DNA of 34,304 bases from Kribbella catacumbae DSM 19601 (GTDB lineage Bacteria; Actinomycetota; Actinomycetes; Propionibacteriales; Kribbellaceae), in the NCBI RefSeq assembly GCF_000372465.1, contig NZ_AQUZ01000082.1, positions 1 to 34,304 of the forward strand, given 5' to 3'. A model generated the notes under the pieces. It was not told the DNA's origin. It ran no database searches and saw nothing but the letters and a program-made list of their open reading frames with translations. The position numbers and the translations under genes were made by a program. Positions 7,170-18,309 of this stretch are shown piece by piece; position 1 is the stretch's first letter; every line of letters starts with the position of its first letter.

Positions 7170-8896
7170 TCGAGTACGGACGCGACGACCAGTCGCCGGC
7201 GGAGACAGCTACAGAGTCCCGCGGAACAGAGATCGAGCTCACCGCCGCCGGGGTCGATTGGCACGCCCTGCCGCAGCCGCTGTGGCGGACCCACCCGCGA
7301 CACTGGCCGGACGTCTGGCGCCGCTCGATCCAGGCCCGGATCGTCACCGGCACCCTGCTGATGTCGACGATCGTGCTGATCCTGGTCGGCTGGGTGATGA
7401 TGAGCCAGGTCACCGACGGCATCCTGGAGTCCCGCCGCGACAGCGCCCAGAAGGAAGCTGTCGCGCAGCTCGCGTCCCTGACCGGCTCGATCAACGCCGC
7501 CGACCCCGCCCAGATCGCGCAGAAGCTGTCGGTACTGGTCGCCGGCTCCAACCGCCCCGGCCTGTACGAGGTGGTGCTGATCCCGACCGACCGGGCCGAC
7601 TCCAACGCGATCCGGTCCACCGGTCTGGTCAAGAGCGACTCGATCCCGGCCGAGCTGCGCGCTTCGGTCGCTGCCGACGGCACCAAGCTCTACGACACCT
7701 ATCTGCGGATCGACTACTTCGACGGCGTCCAGAGTGAGCCGGGCCTGGCGATCGGCTCCCAGCTCCGGGTGCTGAACTCCACCGCCCAGCGGTATGAGGT
7801 GTACTTCCTGTTCCCGCTAACGGCGCAGAAGGAGACCCTGGACGTCGTCCAGCGCGCACTGGTCACCGCCGGGCTGCTGCTGGTCGTCCTGCTCGGCGCT
7901 GTCGCCTGGCTGGTCACCCGGCAGGTCGTCACGCCGGTCCGGATGGCACGGCGGATCGCGGAGCGGCTTGCTGCCGGGCGGCTCGAGGAGCGGATGCAGG
8001 TCCGTGGTACCGACGACCTGGCCCGGCTGGCGGTGTCATTCAACAAGATGGCCAGCAACCTGCAGCAACAGATCCGCCGGCTGGAGGAGCTGTCGCGGCT
8101 GCAGCGCCGGTTCGTCTCCGACGTCTCGCACGAGCTGCGGACGCCGCTCACCACTGTCCGGATGGCCGCCGACCTGCTGCACGAGACCCGGGACGACTTC
8201 GACCCGATCACCCGCCGCTCGGTCGAACTGCTGCAGAACGAGCTCAACCGGTTCGAGGAACTGCTCGCCGACCTGCTCGAGATCAGCCGCTTCGACGCCG
8301 GCGCCGCCGCGCTCGACCTGGAGGACGTCGACCTGCGCGACATCGTCTCCCGGGTACTGGAGAACCACGAGACGCTGTTGCAGCGCAAGGGCTGCGAGGT
8401 CGTGCTGGCCATGGCCGAGCCGTGCCGCGCCCAGGTGGATTCGCGCCGGATCGAACGGATCCTGCGCAACCTGATCGGCAACGCGATCGAGCACAGCGAG
8501 GGCCGGCCGATCCTGATCAGTACGGCGTACGACGAGGAGGCCGCGGCGGTGGCCGTTCGCGACCACGGTGTGGGCTTCCGGGCCGAGGAGGCCGACATGG
8601 TGTTCAGCCGGTTCTGGCGGGCCGACCCGGCTCGCGCCAGGACCACCGGCGGCACCGGGCTGGGCCTGTCGATCGCGCTCGAGGACGCCCGGCTGCACGG
8701 TGGCCGGCTGGACGCCTGGGGATCACCGGGCGACGGCGCGTACTTCCGGCTGACGCTGCCGCAGCGGCCGGACATCACGCTGACCGGCTCGCCCCTGCCC
8801 GCGCGGCCGGCCGACGCGGTCCGAGTGGTGACCGGGATGTCGCTGGTCGACGTCGGAGCGCCGTACCAGAAGCTGACCGGTGGTGACGAGTCGTGA
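7166..8896 (+). CDS. mtrB: Sensor histidine kinase MtrB
   Basis: Membrane sensor kinase that phosphorylates MtrA. From the first standard start (ATG 7361, 511 residues) one sees a helix STIVLILVGWVMM, an extracytoplasmic sensor region, a second helix (LVTAGLLLVVLLGAVAWLV), HAMP, the H-box VSDVSHELRTPL with the phospho-His, the N-box RNLIGNAIEHSEG, and the G boxes DHGVGF and GGTGLGLSIA. The frame remains open and strongly codon-biased upstream of 7361 (VDWHALPQPLWRTHPRHWP), including the basic residues that should precede helix 1, yet holds no ATG, GTG or TTG. CTG 7166 overlaps the mtrA stop as CTGA and would give 576 residues, so I use it tentatively. The stop overlaps the lpqB GTG by 4 bases. 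Confidence 0.9.
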   Translation: MIEYGRDDQSPAETATESRGTEIELTAAGVDWHALPQPLWRTHPRHWPDVWRRSIQARIVTGTLLMSTIVLILVGWVMMSQVTDGILESRRDSAQKEAVAQLASLTGSINAADPAQIAQKLSVLVAGSNRPGLYEVVLIPTDRADSNAIRSTGLVKSDSIPAELRASVAADGTKLYDTYLRIDYFDGVQSEPGLAIGSQLRVLNSTAQRYEVYFLFPLTAQKETLDVVQRALVTAGLLLVVLLGAVAWLVTRQVVTPVRMARRIAERLAAGRLEERMQVRGTDDLARLAVSFNKMASNLQQQIRRLEELSRLQRRFVSDVSHELRTPLTTVRMAADLLHETRDDFDPITRRSVELLQNELNRFEELLADLLEISRFDAGAAALDLEDVDLRDIVSRVLENHETLLQRKGCEVVLAMAEPCRAQVDSRRIERILRNLIGNAIEHSEGRPILISTAYDEEAAAVAVRDHGVGFRAEEADMVFSRFWRADPARARTTGGTGLGLSIALEDARLHGGRLDAWGSPGDGAYFRLTLPQRPDITLTGSPLPARPADAVRVVTGMSLVDVGAPYQKLTGGDES

Positions 8897-10674
8897 GAGC
8901 CAAACTGCTGGCCGGTGCGCTGGCCATCGTCCTGCTGGCGACCGGCTGTGCGACGGTGCCGACCAAGGGCCCGATCCGCAACAGCAGCCAGGACGCGCCC
9001 GCCCCGGCCCTTGGCGGCATCGGGGTCGAGGCGCAGCCACCGCGGCCCAAGGCGACGGCGATCCAGCTGGTGAACGGCTTCCTGGAGGCGATGTCGGACT
9101 CGCGCGCCTTCGACGTCGCCCGGCAGTACATGACCCCGGAGGCCGCGGGCAGCTGGAAGCCCGAGTCCAGGACCCTGGTCTACGACCAGAGCTCCAGCTC
9201 GGCGGTGTCGCAGGGGCCCGACGGCAAGGTCAATCTGTCCGCGCCGCAGATCGGCAACATCGACGCCCGCGGCTCCTGGACCGCGGCCCCTCCGGGCGAG
9301 CAGGTCAACTGGGTCTTCGAGCTGACTCAGGTGAATGGCGAGCTGCGCGTCTCGAACGTGCCGCCCGGGGTGTTCCTGGGCAGCAATCAGCTGGAGCCGA
9401 AGCTGACGCCCCGCGCGCTGTACTTCTTCAACCCGTCCAAGCATCTGCTGGTCCCGGACCCGGTCTTCCTGCCGCAGAACGTAACCTCCGGCCAGGCGGC
9501 CACCCAGCTCATCCAGGAGCTGCTGAAGGGCCCGACCGATCGGCTCGGCAACGGCGTGGTGTCCGCCGCGCCCCCCGGTACGACGGTGAACGTGTCCGTG
9601 CCGGTGGAGTCCGGCGTCGCCACGGTGACCTTGAGTGACAACGCCGCCTCGCTGACCGAACCGGTGGACCGCGAGAAGCTGGCCGCCCAGATCGCCTGGA
9701 CGCTGCGCCCGATCACCAACCGGGTCCGGATCACGGTCGCCGGGGCGCCGCTGATCCCCGACCAGCCCGACGACATCCTGTCGTTCAGCAACTTCAGCCA
9801 GTACGACCCGTCCGTGCAGAGCGGCCGGCTGAAGGACCTGTACGGTCTGCTCGACGACGGCAAGATCCAGCGCATCCAGGGGCAGGACGGCGCTCAGAAC
9901 ATCGAGCCCAAGCCGATCAAGGACAGCCTGCTGTACCGGTACCACGCGGAGTCGTTCGCGGTGAACCTGCGCGGCGACTCCGGCGCGATCGCCAGCCACA
10001 CCAAGGGCGGCGCGCCCGTGATCTTCTACGGCCGGCTCGACGACAGCGCGAAAAACGAGCAGGGCGTCACCTCGATCCCGGCCGACGGCAAGGTGCTGCG
10101 GCCGAGCTTCGACAACGAGGAGAACCTGTGGATCCTGGACCGGGCCGACAGCTCGAAGCCCAGGCTGCGGGTCCGTGGGGCGGACGGCAAGCTGACCAAC
10201 GTGGTGACCAAGTTCGGCAAGTCCACTCCGATCGCGCTGCGGATGGCGCCGGACGGCGTCCGGGCGCTGCTGGTCATGCAGTCGAAGGGCGTCAACACCG
10301 TGCAGACCGCGACGGTCGAGACCAACGACGCCAAGCAGCTCGTGCTGGGCAAGTTCCGGCCGCTGCATCTGCCGCTGGTGGATATTACCGATGCCTCGTG
10401 GAACAGCCTGGGCATCCTGGTCGCCGGCAAGTCGGCGAAGGGTGAGGACCCGCGGCCGTGGCAGGTCAACGTGGACGGCTCGCAGCCGCGGGTGATCCCT
10501 GGCGCGAGCAGTGCGTTCGACGCGATCCACGTCGCCTCCAACCCGAACCTCGACACCCTGCCCGCCGTCCAGGACGCGAACGGGCAGCTGCACTGGCAGG
10601 GCAAGGACCTCAACTGGGTCGACATGGCCGACGGCACCGAAGACCTCAAGATCTCGCCGGTGTATCCCGGCTGA
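8893..10674 (+). CDS. lpqB: Lipoprotein LpqB, MtrAB accessory factor
   Basis: 593 residues. The signal peptide ends in the lipobox LATGC (Cys19), so the protein is exported and lipid-anchored. A GerMN-like domain is at about 190-290 (SGQAATQLIQELLKGPTDRL) and a C-terminal beta-propeller-like LpqB domain follows (RMAPDGVRALLVMQ, DASWNSLGILVAG). LpqB interacts with the MtrB extracytoplasmic part and tunes MtrA output in mycobacteria and streptomycetes. GTG 8893 overlaps the mtrB stop (GTGA), a typical coupled pair. Nothing is missing relative to the family. Confidence 0.94.
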   Translation: MRAKLLAGALAIVLLATGCATVPTKGPIRNSSQDAPAPALGGIGVEAQPPRPKATAIQLVNGFLEAMSDSRAFDVARQYMTPEAAGSWKPESRTLVYDQSSSSAVSQGPDGKVNLSAPQIGNIDARGSWTAAPPGEQVNWVFELTQVNGELRVSNVPPGVFLGSNQLEPKLTPRALYFFNPSKHLLVPDPVFLPQNVTSGQAATQLIQELLKGPTDRLGNGVVSAAPPGTTVNVSVPVESGVATVTLSDNAASLTEPVDREKLAAQIAWTLRPITNRVRITVAGAPLIPDQPDDILSFSNFSQYDPSVQSGRLKDLYGLLDDGKIQRIQGQDGAQNIEPKPIKDSLLYRYHAESFAVNLRGDSGAIASHTKGGAPVIFYGRLDDSAKNEQGVTSIPADGKVLRPSFDNEENLWILDRADSSKPRLRVRGADGKLTNVVTKFGKSTPIALRMAPDGVRALLVMQSKGVNTVQTATVETNDAKQLVLGKFRPLHLPLVDITDASWNSLGILVAGKSAKGEDPRPWQVNVDGSQPRVIPGASSAFDAIHVASNPNLDTLPAVQDANGQLHWQGKDLNWVDMADGTEDLKISPVYPG

Positions 10675-10772
10675 CCCGGTTTTCCACAGGCTGGCGTGGC
10701 CGCGGTTGCGGCTCGGCGGGCGATCACGGATCGTGGTCCGGGTGGCTGCTGCGGGATGCGCTGGTCGATCTC

Positions 10773-11432
10773 GTGCTGGGTGGGCGGTGTGCGGGGTGCG
10801 ACCGGCCCGGGGTGGCCCTTTGCCCCGACTGCCGGGCCGCGCTCGCCGTCAGTACGGCGTACCGGGCCTGGCCTGAGCCGGTGCCTGCCGGGTTGCGGCC
10901 GACGACGGCCACAGCGGAGTACGGCGGGGTCGTGCGGTCCGTGATCCTGGCGCACAAGGAGCACGCTCGGTATGCGCTGGCCCGCCCTCTCGGTGAGGTG
11001 CTCGCCGTGGCGATCCAGGGTGCGCTGAAGCCTCGGCGCGCCGCCTGGCTCTGTCCGGTGCCGTCCTCGCGATCCACGGTCCGCGAGCGCGGTCACGATC
11101 CGCTCCGGCGGATCACGGTGAGCGCGGCCCGGCAGCTCCGCCGGGGTGGGTACGACGTCCGGCTCGCCGACGCGCTGGCCGTCGTACGGCAACCGCAGGA
11201 CCAGTCCGGCCTGTCCGCTCAGCAGCGCGGCGACAATCTGGCCGGGGCTTTTGCGGCCCGTTCGCGCTGGGCTGAAAGGCTGACGGATCAACCGGTGATC
11301 CTGATCGACGACGTTCTCACGACCGGATCCACGCTCGCCGAGGCGTGCCGAGCCTTGGCATCGCGGGGAATTCCGGTCCTCGGCTGTGCCGTGCTGGCCG
11401 CCACCCGGCGGCGCGCGGTGCCCGGTTCATGA
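10773..11432 (+). CDS. ComF-family phosphoribosyltransferase-like protein
   Basis: 219 residues from GTG 10773. An N-terminal zinc-ribbon-like pair CAGC and CPDC is followed by a type I phosphoribosyltransferase fold with the PRPP loop VILIDDVLTTGSTL. ComF relatives act in competence or DNA uptake in some bacteria; the enzymatic role in actinobacteria is unclear. The start is uncertain: family members usually have 8-10 more residues before the ribbon (here LLRDALVDL), which lie upstream of the GTG. No ATG/GTG/TTG is in frame between the lpqB stop and 10773; CTG 10671 overlaps that stop as CTGA. Position downstream of lpqB is conserved in actinobacteria. Confidence 0.85.
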   Translation: MLGGRCAGCDRPGVALCPDCRAALAVSTAYRAWPEPVPAGLRPTTATAEYGGVVRSVILAHKEHARYALARPLGEVLAVAIQGALKPRRAAWLCPVPSSRSTVRERGHDPLRRITVSAARQLRRGGYDVRLADALAVVRQPQDQSGLSAQQRGDNLAGAFAARSRWAERLTDQPVILIDDVLTTGSTLAEACRALASRGIPVLGCAVLAATRRRAVPGS

Positions 11433-11659
11433 GAACTTCCCTACCGGTTTTCGCCGAAGCCGACTAGCGTTGGCTTATGACACCCGCTTGGGCTTGTCGG
11501 ACAGGGATGTGGGCGAGGACCGGATCAGCCGGAATCCTTCCCACCCAGTCCGCCGGGCCGGACAGCGGGTGTTCTCGTTTCGGGCGTCCGGGTGCCGCTG
11601 AAGGCATGACCGACGGGGGTCCGAAGACGTAACAGAGTCGCCGATCGATGGAGGTTTCC

Positions 11660-12286
11660 GTGGACGTCGTTGTCAAGGGTCATCACTGCGAAGTCAGTGA
11701 CCGCTTCCGGCAGTACGTCGAGGAAAAACTCGAGCGGATCGAGAAGATCGATCACCGGGTACTGCGATGCGAGGTAGAAGTCAGCCTGGAGAAGAACCCG
11801 CGACAGCACGATCGGGCCATGCGCGTCGAGCTCACCATGTACACCAAGGGACCGGTGGTCCGGGCCGAGGCGACGGGAGAGACCAAGCAGGCAGCTTTCG
11901 ACGTGAGTCTCGACCGGCTGCGGGCCCAGGTCCGGAAGGCGGCCGACCGGCGCCGGGTGCACACCGGCCAGCACGCCCCCGAAGGACTGCGGCACGTCGC
12001 CGCCAAGCAGTCAGCCAACGGCACCGGCGCGGTGCTGGAAGAGACGGCCGCCGAAGACACGGTGACCACCCAGAAGTTCGGCTCGCTGACGGTGACCGGT
12101 GACGGGCCGCTGGTGATGCGCGAGAAGACCCACACCGCCAAGCCGATGTCGCTGGACCAGGCGCTCTACGAGCTCGAACTGGTCGGCCACGACTTCTACT
12201 TGTTCGTCGACGCCGACGAGAACCAGCCCAGCGTGGTTTACCGCCGCCGCGGCTACGACTACGGCGTCATCCGCTTGGCCGTCTGA
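11660..12286 (+). CDS. hpf: Ribosome hibernation-promoting factor, long form
   Basis: 208 residues from GTG 11660, chosen because GGAGG (11650-11654) lies 5 bases upstream; the in-frame ATG 11648 would place that sequence inside the gene. N-terminal S30AE domain (about 1-100, VVVKGHHCEVSDRFRQYVEE), a variable linker, and a C-terminal dimerisation domain (about 150-208, KPMSLDQALYELELVGHDFY, then RRRGYDYGVIRL). Long HPF binds 30S subunits and dimerises ribosomes to 100S in stationary phase. The 215-base gap before it probably holds its own promoter; I could not assign one. A strong hairpin terminator follows. Confidence 0.94.
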   Translation: MDVVVKGHHCEVSDRFRQYVEEKLERIEKIDHRVLRCEVEVSLEKNPRQHDRAMRVELTMYTKGPVVRAEATGETKQAAFDVSLDRLRAQVRKAADRRRVHTGQHAPEGLRHVAAKQSANGTGAVLEETAAEDTVTTQKFGSLTVTGDGPLVMREKTHTAKPMSLDQALYELELVGHDFYLFVDADENQPSVVYRRRGYDYGVIRLAV

Positions 12287-12311
12287 CTTCGGGAGGAGTC
12301 ACAAAGATGAT

Positions 12312-12337
12312 GGGCCCGGTCCTGCTGGACCGGGCCC
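12312..12337. terminator. Strong hairpin terminator between convergent hpf and protease genes
   Basis: Perfect 11-bp stem GGGCCCGGTCC / GGACCGGGCCC around the 4-base loop TGCT, 26 bases past the hpf stop. The U-tract is short (TTCATTTCCTT). Being symmetric and between tail-to-tail genes, it can serve both. Confidence 0.85.
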
Positions 12338-12367
12338 TTCATTTCCTTCCCCTGTGAAGGTCTGGGG

Positions 12368-13162
12368 CTAGCTGTCGATCTGCGCCTGCAGCGCGGCGGC
12401 GTAGGTGGCGACCTCGGCGTAGACGCCCGGGTTGCCGGCGTCCGCGCAGCCGATGCCCCAGGAGACGACGCCGAACAGGCGGCCGTTCAGGACGAGCGGT
12501 CCGCCCGAGTCGCCCTGGCAGGAGTCCTTGCCGCCCTCTTTGTAGCCGGCGCAGATCTCACCGGCCGCGCTGTAGTTCTGGCTCGCGTACACGTCACTGC
12601 AGTACGCGTCGCCGAGTACCGGCGCGGCGACCTTCTGGAACGTGTCCGCCGGGCCAGTGCCCTCGGTGGCTCCCCAGCCGTAGACGACGGAGGCCGCGCC
12701 GGCCGTGTCGGCAGCAGTACTGGTCTCCAGTGCCAGCGTCGGGACGCCCTCGAACGGCGTCGCCAGCGTCATCACCGCGACGTCGTGGCCGGGGGACTTC
12801 CCGTACTCCGGGTCTGCCCAGATGCTGGTGATCTTCGACGTCTTGCCGCCCGTGTCGGTCAGCTTGTCGCGACCCTGGATCGCTGTGTACGTGCTCGCCG
12901 CCTCGGTCGCACAGTGCGCGGCGGTGACGATCTTGTTGGCCGCGACCAGGGTGGAGCCGCAGTACTGGCCGCTGGGGGACGGAGAGCCGCTGTTGTTCAG
13001 GGCAATGGCCCACGGTGCGTCGGCTGTTTTGGCGAGTTCTCCGCCGACGATCCGGGTTTTTGGTCCGTCCGGTGCCGGGGCGGCGTTCGCGGATACCGCT
13101 CCGAGAGATGCCGCGGTCAGTACGCCGGCCATCAGAACGGCGCGCGCCAGTGCTGCTTTCAT
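12368..13162 (-). CDS. Secreted trypsin-like serine protease (S1 family)
   Basis: 264 residues. The signal peptide runs to about SANA (residue 27), then a short propeptide leads to the activation site RIVGG (37-41). Catalytic triad: His83 (TAAHC), Asp127 (GHDVAV) and Ser219 (GDSGGP). Asp213, six residues before the serine, predicts trypsin specificity (Lys/Arg). Cysteines at 68/84, 188/204 and 215/239 fit three conserved disulfides. The length matches Streptomyces-type trypsins. The ATG at 13162 is preceded by GTGAGG. It is an extracellular protease, single-gene unit, and not part of the usual hpf-secA neighbourhood. Confidence 0.95.
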   Translation of the reverse strand: MKAALARAVLMAGVLTAASLGAVSANAAPAPDGPKTRIVGGELAKTADAPWAIALNNSGSPSPSGQYCGSTLVAANKIVTAAHCATEAASTYTAIQGRDKLTDTGGKTSKITSIWADPEYGKSPGHDVAVMTLATPFEGVPTLALETSTAADTAGAASVVYGWGATEGTGPADTFQKVAAPVLGDAYCSDVYASQNYSAAGEICAGYKEGGKDSCQGDSGGPLVLNGRLFGVVSWGIGCADAGNPGVYAEVATYAAALQAQIDS

Positions 13163-13225
13163 GCCTCACACTCCAGGGTCATAGGGGCCGAGCGGGCGGC
13201 ACGGCCTACTGGGCACCATCTCCCG

Positions 13226-13261
13226 GTTACCCCAGGTAGCGCACCTCTCACCTGCGGTAAC
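13226..13261. promoter_or_regulatory. Inverted repeat in the protease/membrane-protein divergent region
   Basis: Two 12-base arms (13226-13237 and 13250-13261) pair as GTTACC-c-CAGGT with ACCTG-c-GGTAAC, with one C/C mismatch and a 12-base loop. It lies between divergent starts at 13162 and 13327, a place expected for a repressor operator. Confidence 0.4.
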
Positions 13262-13326
13262 ACCGGAGTTATGACCACCTCGATCCCTACACTCAGTCGG
13301 TCTGGACCGGAGAGGGGGAGGGCCCG

Positions 13327-13797
13327 ATGGGAACCGTGCGCTACGAGGTGCTCGGGCCGCGGCCGTCGGTGGCGAAGCTGGTCGTGCTCAAGCTGCTCGG
13401 TGCGGCCGTGCCGGCGGTGACGATCGGGATGTTCGGCTGGCTGCTCACTGGCCTGGTCGCCCTCAAACGGCGCAGCATCGCGCTCGGACTGTCGGCCGCT
13501 GGCTACTTGGGTATGACGGTGTGGTTCATCGCGTACGCCGTCATCCCTGACAATCCGGAGATCACCGATGGCCAGACGGTGGTCACGCTCCTCTACCTGC
13601 TGGCCACCATCCCCGGCGTCAGTCGCCAGGACGGCGACAGCATCGTCTTCAGCCGCACCCACCACGGCCGCTTCCGCAGGATCGACGACCTCTGGACGCG
13701 TGGACTGCTGCCCGTTCAGCTGGCTCCTCAGCTCACTACCCGCCTGGTGGTCATCGGCGTACAGGATTCTGTCGGTGGGGCCGGGCAGACTTCGTGA
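13327..13797 (+). CDS. Small membrane protein of unknown function
   Basis: 156 residues with about three hydrophobic segments (VVLKLLGAAVPAVTIGMFGW, IALGLSAAGYLGMTVWFIAY, TVVTLLYLLATIPGV) and a polar, Arg-containing C-terminal half. ATG 13327 follows a purine-rich GAGAGGGGGAGGG stretch, a plausible ribosome binding site. I do not recognise the family. It ends 7 bases before the next gene, so both are probably co-transcribed from the divergent region shared with the protease. Confidence 0.7.
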   Translation: MGTVRYEVLGPRPSVAKLVVLKLLGAAVPAVTIGMFGWLLTGLVALKRRSIALGLSAAGYLGMTVWFIAYAVIPDNPEITDGQTVVTLLYLLATIPGVSRQDGDSIVFSRTHHGRFRRIDDLWTRGLLPVQLAPQLTTRLVVIGVQDSVGGAGQTS

Positions 13798-13804
13798 GGT
13801 GACT

Positions 13805-15010
13805 ATGGAGGCGTTGTCGACGGCTCAGGCGCGGCGGATCGCGCTGGGGGCCCAGGGGTTCACCGATCCGCGCCCGAAAGGGGTGCCGGACATGCGGGCG
13901 CTGGGGCGGGTGCTGGGGCGGATCGGGCTGATCCAGATCGACTCGGTGAACGTGCTCAGCAGGACGCAGTACCTGCCGCTGTATTCGCGGTTGGGGCCGT
14001 ATCCGCGCGAGCTGCTCGACCGGGCCGCGGGGAAGGGGCCGCGGCGGCTGGTGGAGTACTGGGCGCATGAGGCGTCGCTGATTCCGGTGGAGACGCATCC
14101 CCTGATGCGGTGGCGGATGGCGCGGGCGGCCAGTGAGGCGTGGGGTGGGCCGCGGTCGATCGCGGCCCAGCGGCCGGATCTGGTGAAGCAGGTGCTCGCC
14201 GACGTGCGCGAGCACGGGCCGCTGACGGCGCGCGAGATCGACGACGACGTCGAGCGCGAGCGGAACAACTGGGGCTGGAACTGGTCCGACGTGAAACAGG
14301 CACTGGAGTTCCTGTTCTTCGCGGGTGAGATCACGGTGGCAAGGCGCAACCAGCAGTTCGAGCGGCTGTACGACGTACCGGAGCGGGTGCTGCCGGCGTC
14401 CGTCGTGGCGACGCCGACGCCCACGTCCGAGGAGGCGCACCGGGGGCTGGTCTCGATCGCGGCCAAGTCGCATGGCGTCGCGACGGCCCAATGCCTCAAG
14501 GACTACTTCCGTACTGCGCCCGCCCCGACCGCGCAGGCCATCCGCGAGCTGGTCGAGGAGGGGGAGTTGCTGCCGGTCGCGATCCAGGGCTGGAAACGCC
14601 CGGCGTACCTGCATCGCGATGCCAAGCTGCCCCGGCGGGTCAACTCGCGGGCGCTGGTCAGCCCGTTCGACTCGCTGGTCTACGAGCGGACCAGGACCGA
14701 GGTGCTGTTCGACTTCCGGTACAGGATCGAGATCTACGTGCCCGCCGAGAAACGGGTCCACGGGTACTACGTCCTGCCGTTCCTGCTCGGCGACAGCCTG
14801 GTGGCACGAGTAGACCTCAAGGCGGATCGAACCGCCGGCGTGCTCCTGGTCCAGTCGGCCCACGCCGAGCCCGGGGCCCCACTGGAGACTGCCGAGGAAC
14901 TGGCCGCCGAGCTGGTCCAGCTAGCCGCCTGGCTCGGCCTGGACCAAGTCCGGATGGCCGGCGGCGGCGACCTCGCCCCTGCCCTGAGCGACGCCCTCCG
15001 CGGTTACTGA
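13805..15010 (+). CDS. YcaQ/AlkX-type winged-helix DNA glycosylase family protein
   Basis: 401 residues from ATG 13805 (GAGGT 5 bases upstream); the frame is open further upstream but overlaps the preceding gene. Tandem winged-helix domains of the HTH_42 family. The region GLIQIDSVNVLSRTQYLPLY contains the QxD catalytic motif (Gln44-Ile-Asp46) described for E. coli YcaQ, which unhooks interstrand crosslinks. Also typical are VEYWAHEASLIP and the C-terminal RVDLKADRTAGVLLV. Likely role: cytoplasmic repair of alkylated or crosslinked DNA. Related proteins occur as self-resistance glycosylases in antibiotic clusters, but no such cluster is visible here. Confidence 0.87.
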   Translation: MEALSTAQARRIALGAQGFTDPRPKGVPDMRALGRVLGRIGLIQIDSVNVLSRTQYLPLYSRLGPYPRELLDRAAGKGPRRLVEYWAHEASLIPVETHPLMRWRMARAASEAWGGPRSIAAQRPDLVKQVLADVREHGPLTAREIDDDVERERNNWGWNWSDVKQALEFLFFAGEITVARRNQQFERLYDVPERVLPASVVATPTPTSEEAHRGLVSIAAKSHGVATAQCLKDYFRTAPAPTAQAIRELVEEGELLPVAIQGWKRPAYLHRDAKLPRRVNSRALVSPFDSLVYERTRTEVLFDFRYRIEIYVPAEKRVHGYYVLPFLLGDSLVARVDLKADRTAGVLLVQSAHAEPGAPLETAEELAAELVQLAAWLGLDQVRMAGGGDLAPALSDALRGY

Positions 15011-15124
15011 GCCACGGACAGGCGCAGTACAGGAACTTTCCGGGCCGCCCAGTCGTGGGTGGGGCAAGGGCGGGACGCACTCCGGGGGCTGGGGTGACGC
15101 GCCCGGCCCAGTACCATGGGTGGC

Positions 15125-15139
15125 GCCCGCCAGGCGGGC
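15125..15139. other. Small hairpin in the secA leader region
   Basis: GCCCGC-CAG-GCGGGC, a 6-bp GC stem about 90 bases before the secA start, inside the 215-base gap between the glycosylase gene and secA. It could be a weak terminator or leader structure. There is no U-tract. Confidence 0.3.
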
Positions 15140-15225
15140 AGTCCGTGCTGCGTCCGTCACCGGGTCCGCACGGTCAGGCACCCGCCGCATTGAAGGCTGC
15201 ACAGTCAAGGAGTGGACCCCCCACG

Positions 15226-18144
<2,919 letters not shown>

Positions 18145-18154
18145 CAAGCATCAC

Positions 18155-18248
18155 CACCTGATCATTCGCCCCTTTTTGACGCTCTGTGGACAGAGACAGG
18201 CGTTGCGGCGTCGGTCGGGAGCGTCAAAAAGGGGCGAATGATCAGGTG
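18155..18248. repeat. 29-bp perfect inverted repeat (94-base element) after secA
   Basis: Arms at 18155-18183 and 18220-18248 are perfect reverse complements over 29 bases, separated by 36 bases. Each arm includes a CCCCTTTTT/AAAAAGGGG run. It starts 11 bases past the secA stop. No open reading frame, transposase or target duplication is seen. It may be a MITE-like or REP-like element, or an unusually large transcription-ending hairpin. Confidence 0.85.
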
Positions 18249-18253
18249 AGTAA

Positions 18254-18285
18254 GGTCCGCCCCGCGTTCGCCGGGGCGGGCCTTT
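18254..18285 (+). terminator. GC-rich hairpin terminator downstream of secA
   Basis: An 11-bp stem (18254-18264 with 18272-18282, one T/G wobble) and a 7-base loop, followed by TTT. It lies immediately after the 29-bp inverted repeat and 15 bases before the ribosome binding site of the next gene. Confidence 0.75.
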
Positions 18286-18309
18286 GCCGTTCACCGAGGA
18301 GGACGCGCG

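Noticed and set aside
7714..10593. 959-codon minus-strand open frame
   Set aside because: Antisense to mtrB and lpqB, which have clear domains; a by-product of GC-rich codon bias.
14491..15225. 245-codon upstream extension of the secA frame
   Set aside because: Overlaps the YcaQ-type gene; SecA homology begins at ATG 15226.
18155..18248. Inverted repeat considered as insertion-sequence ends
   Set aside because: Only 36 bases between the arms, no transposase and no flanking direct repeat.
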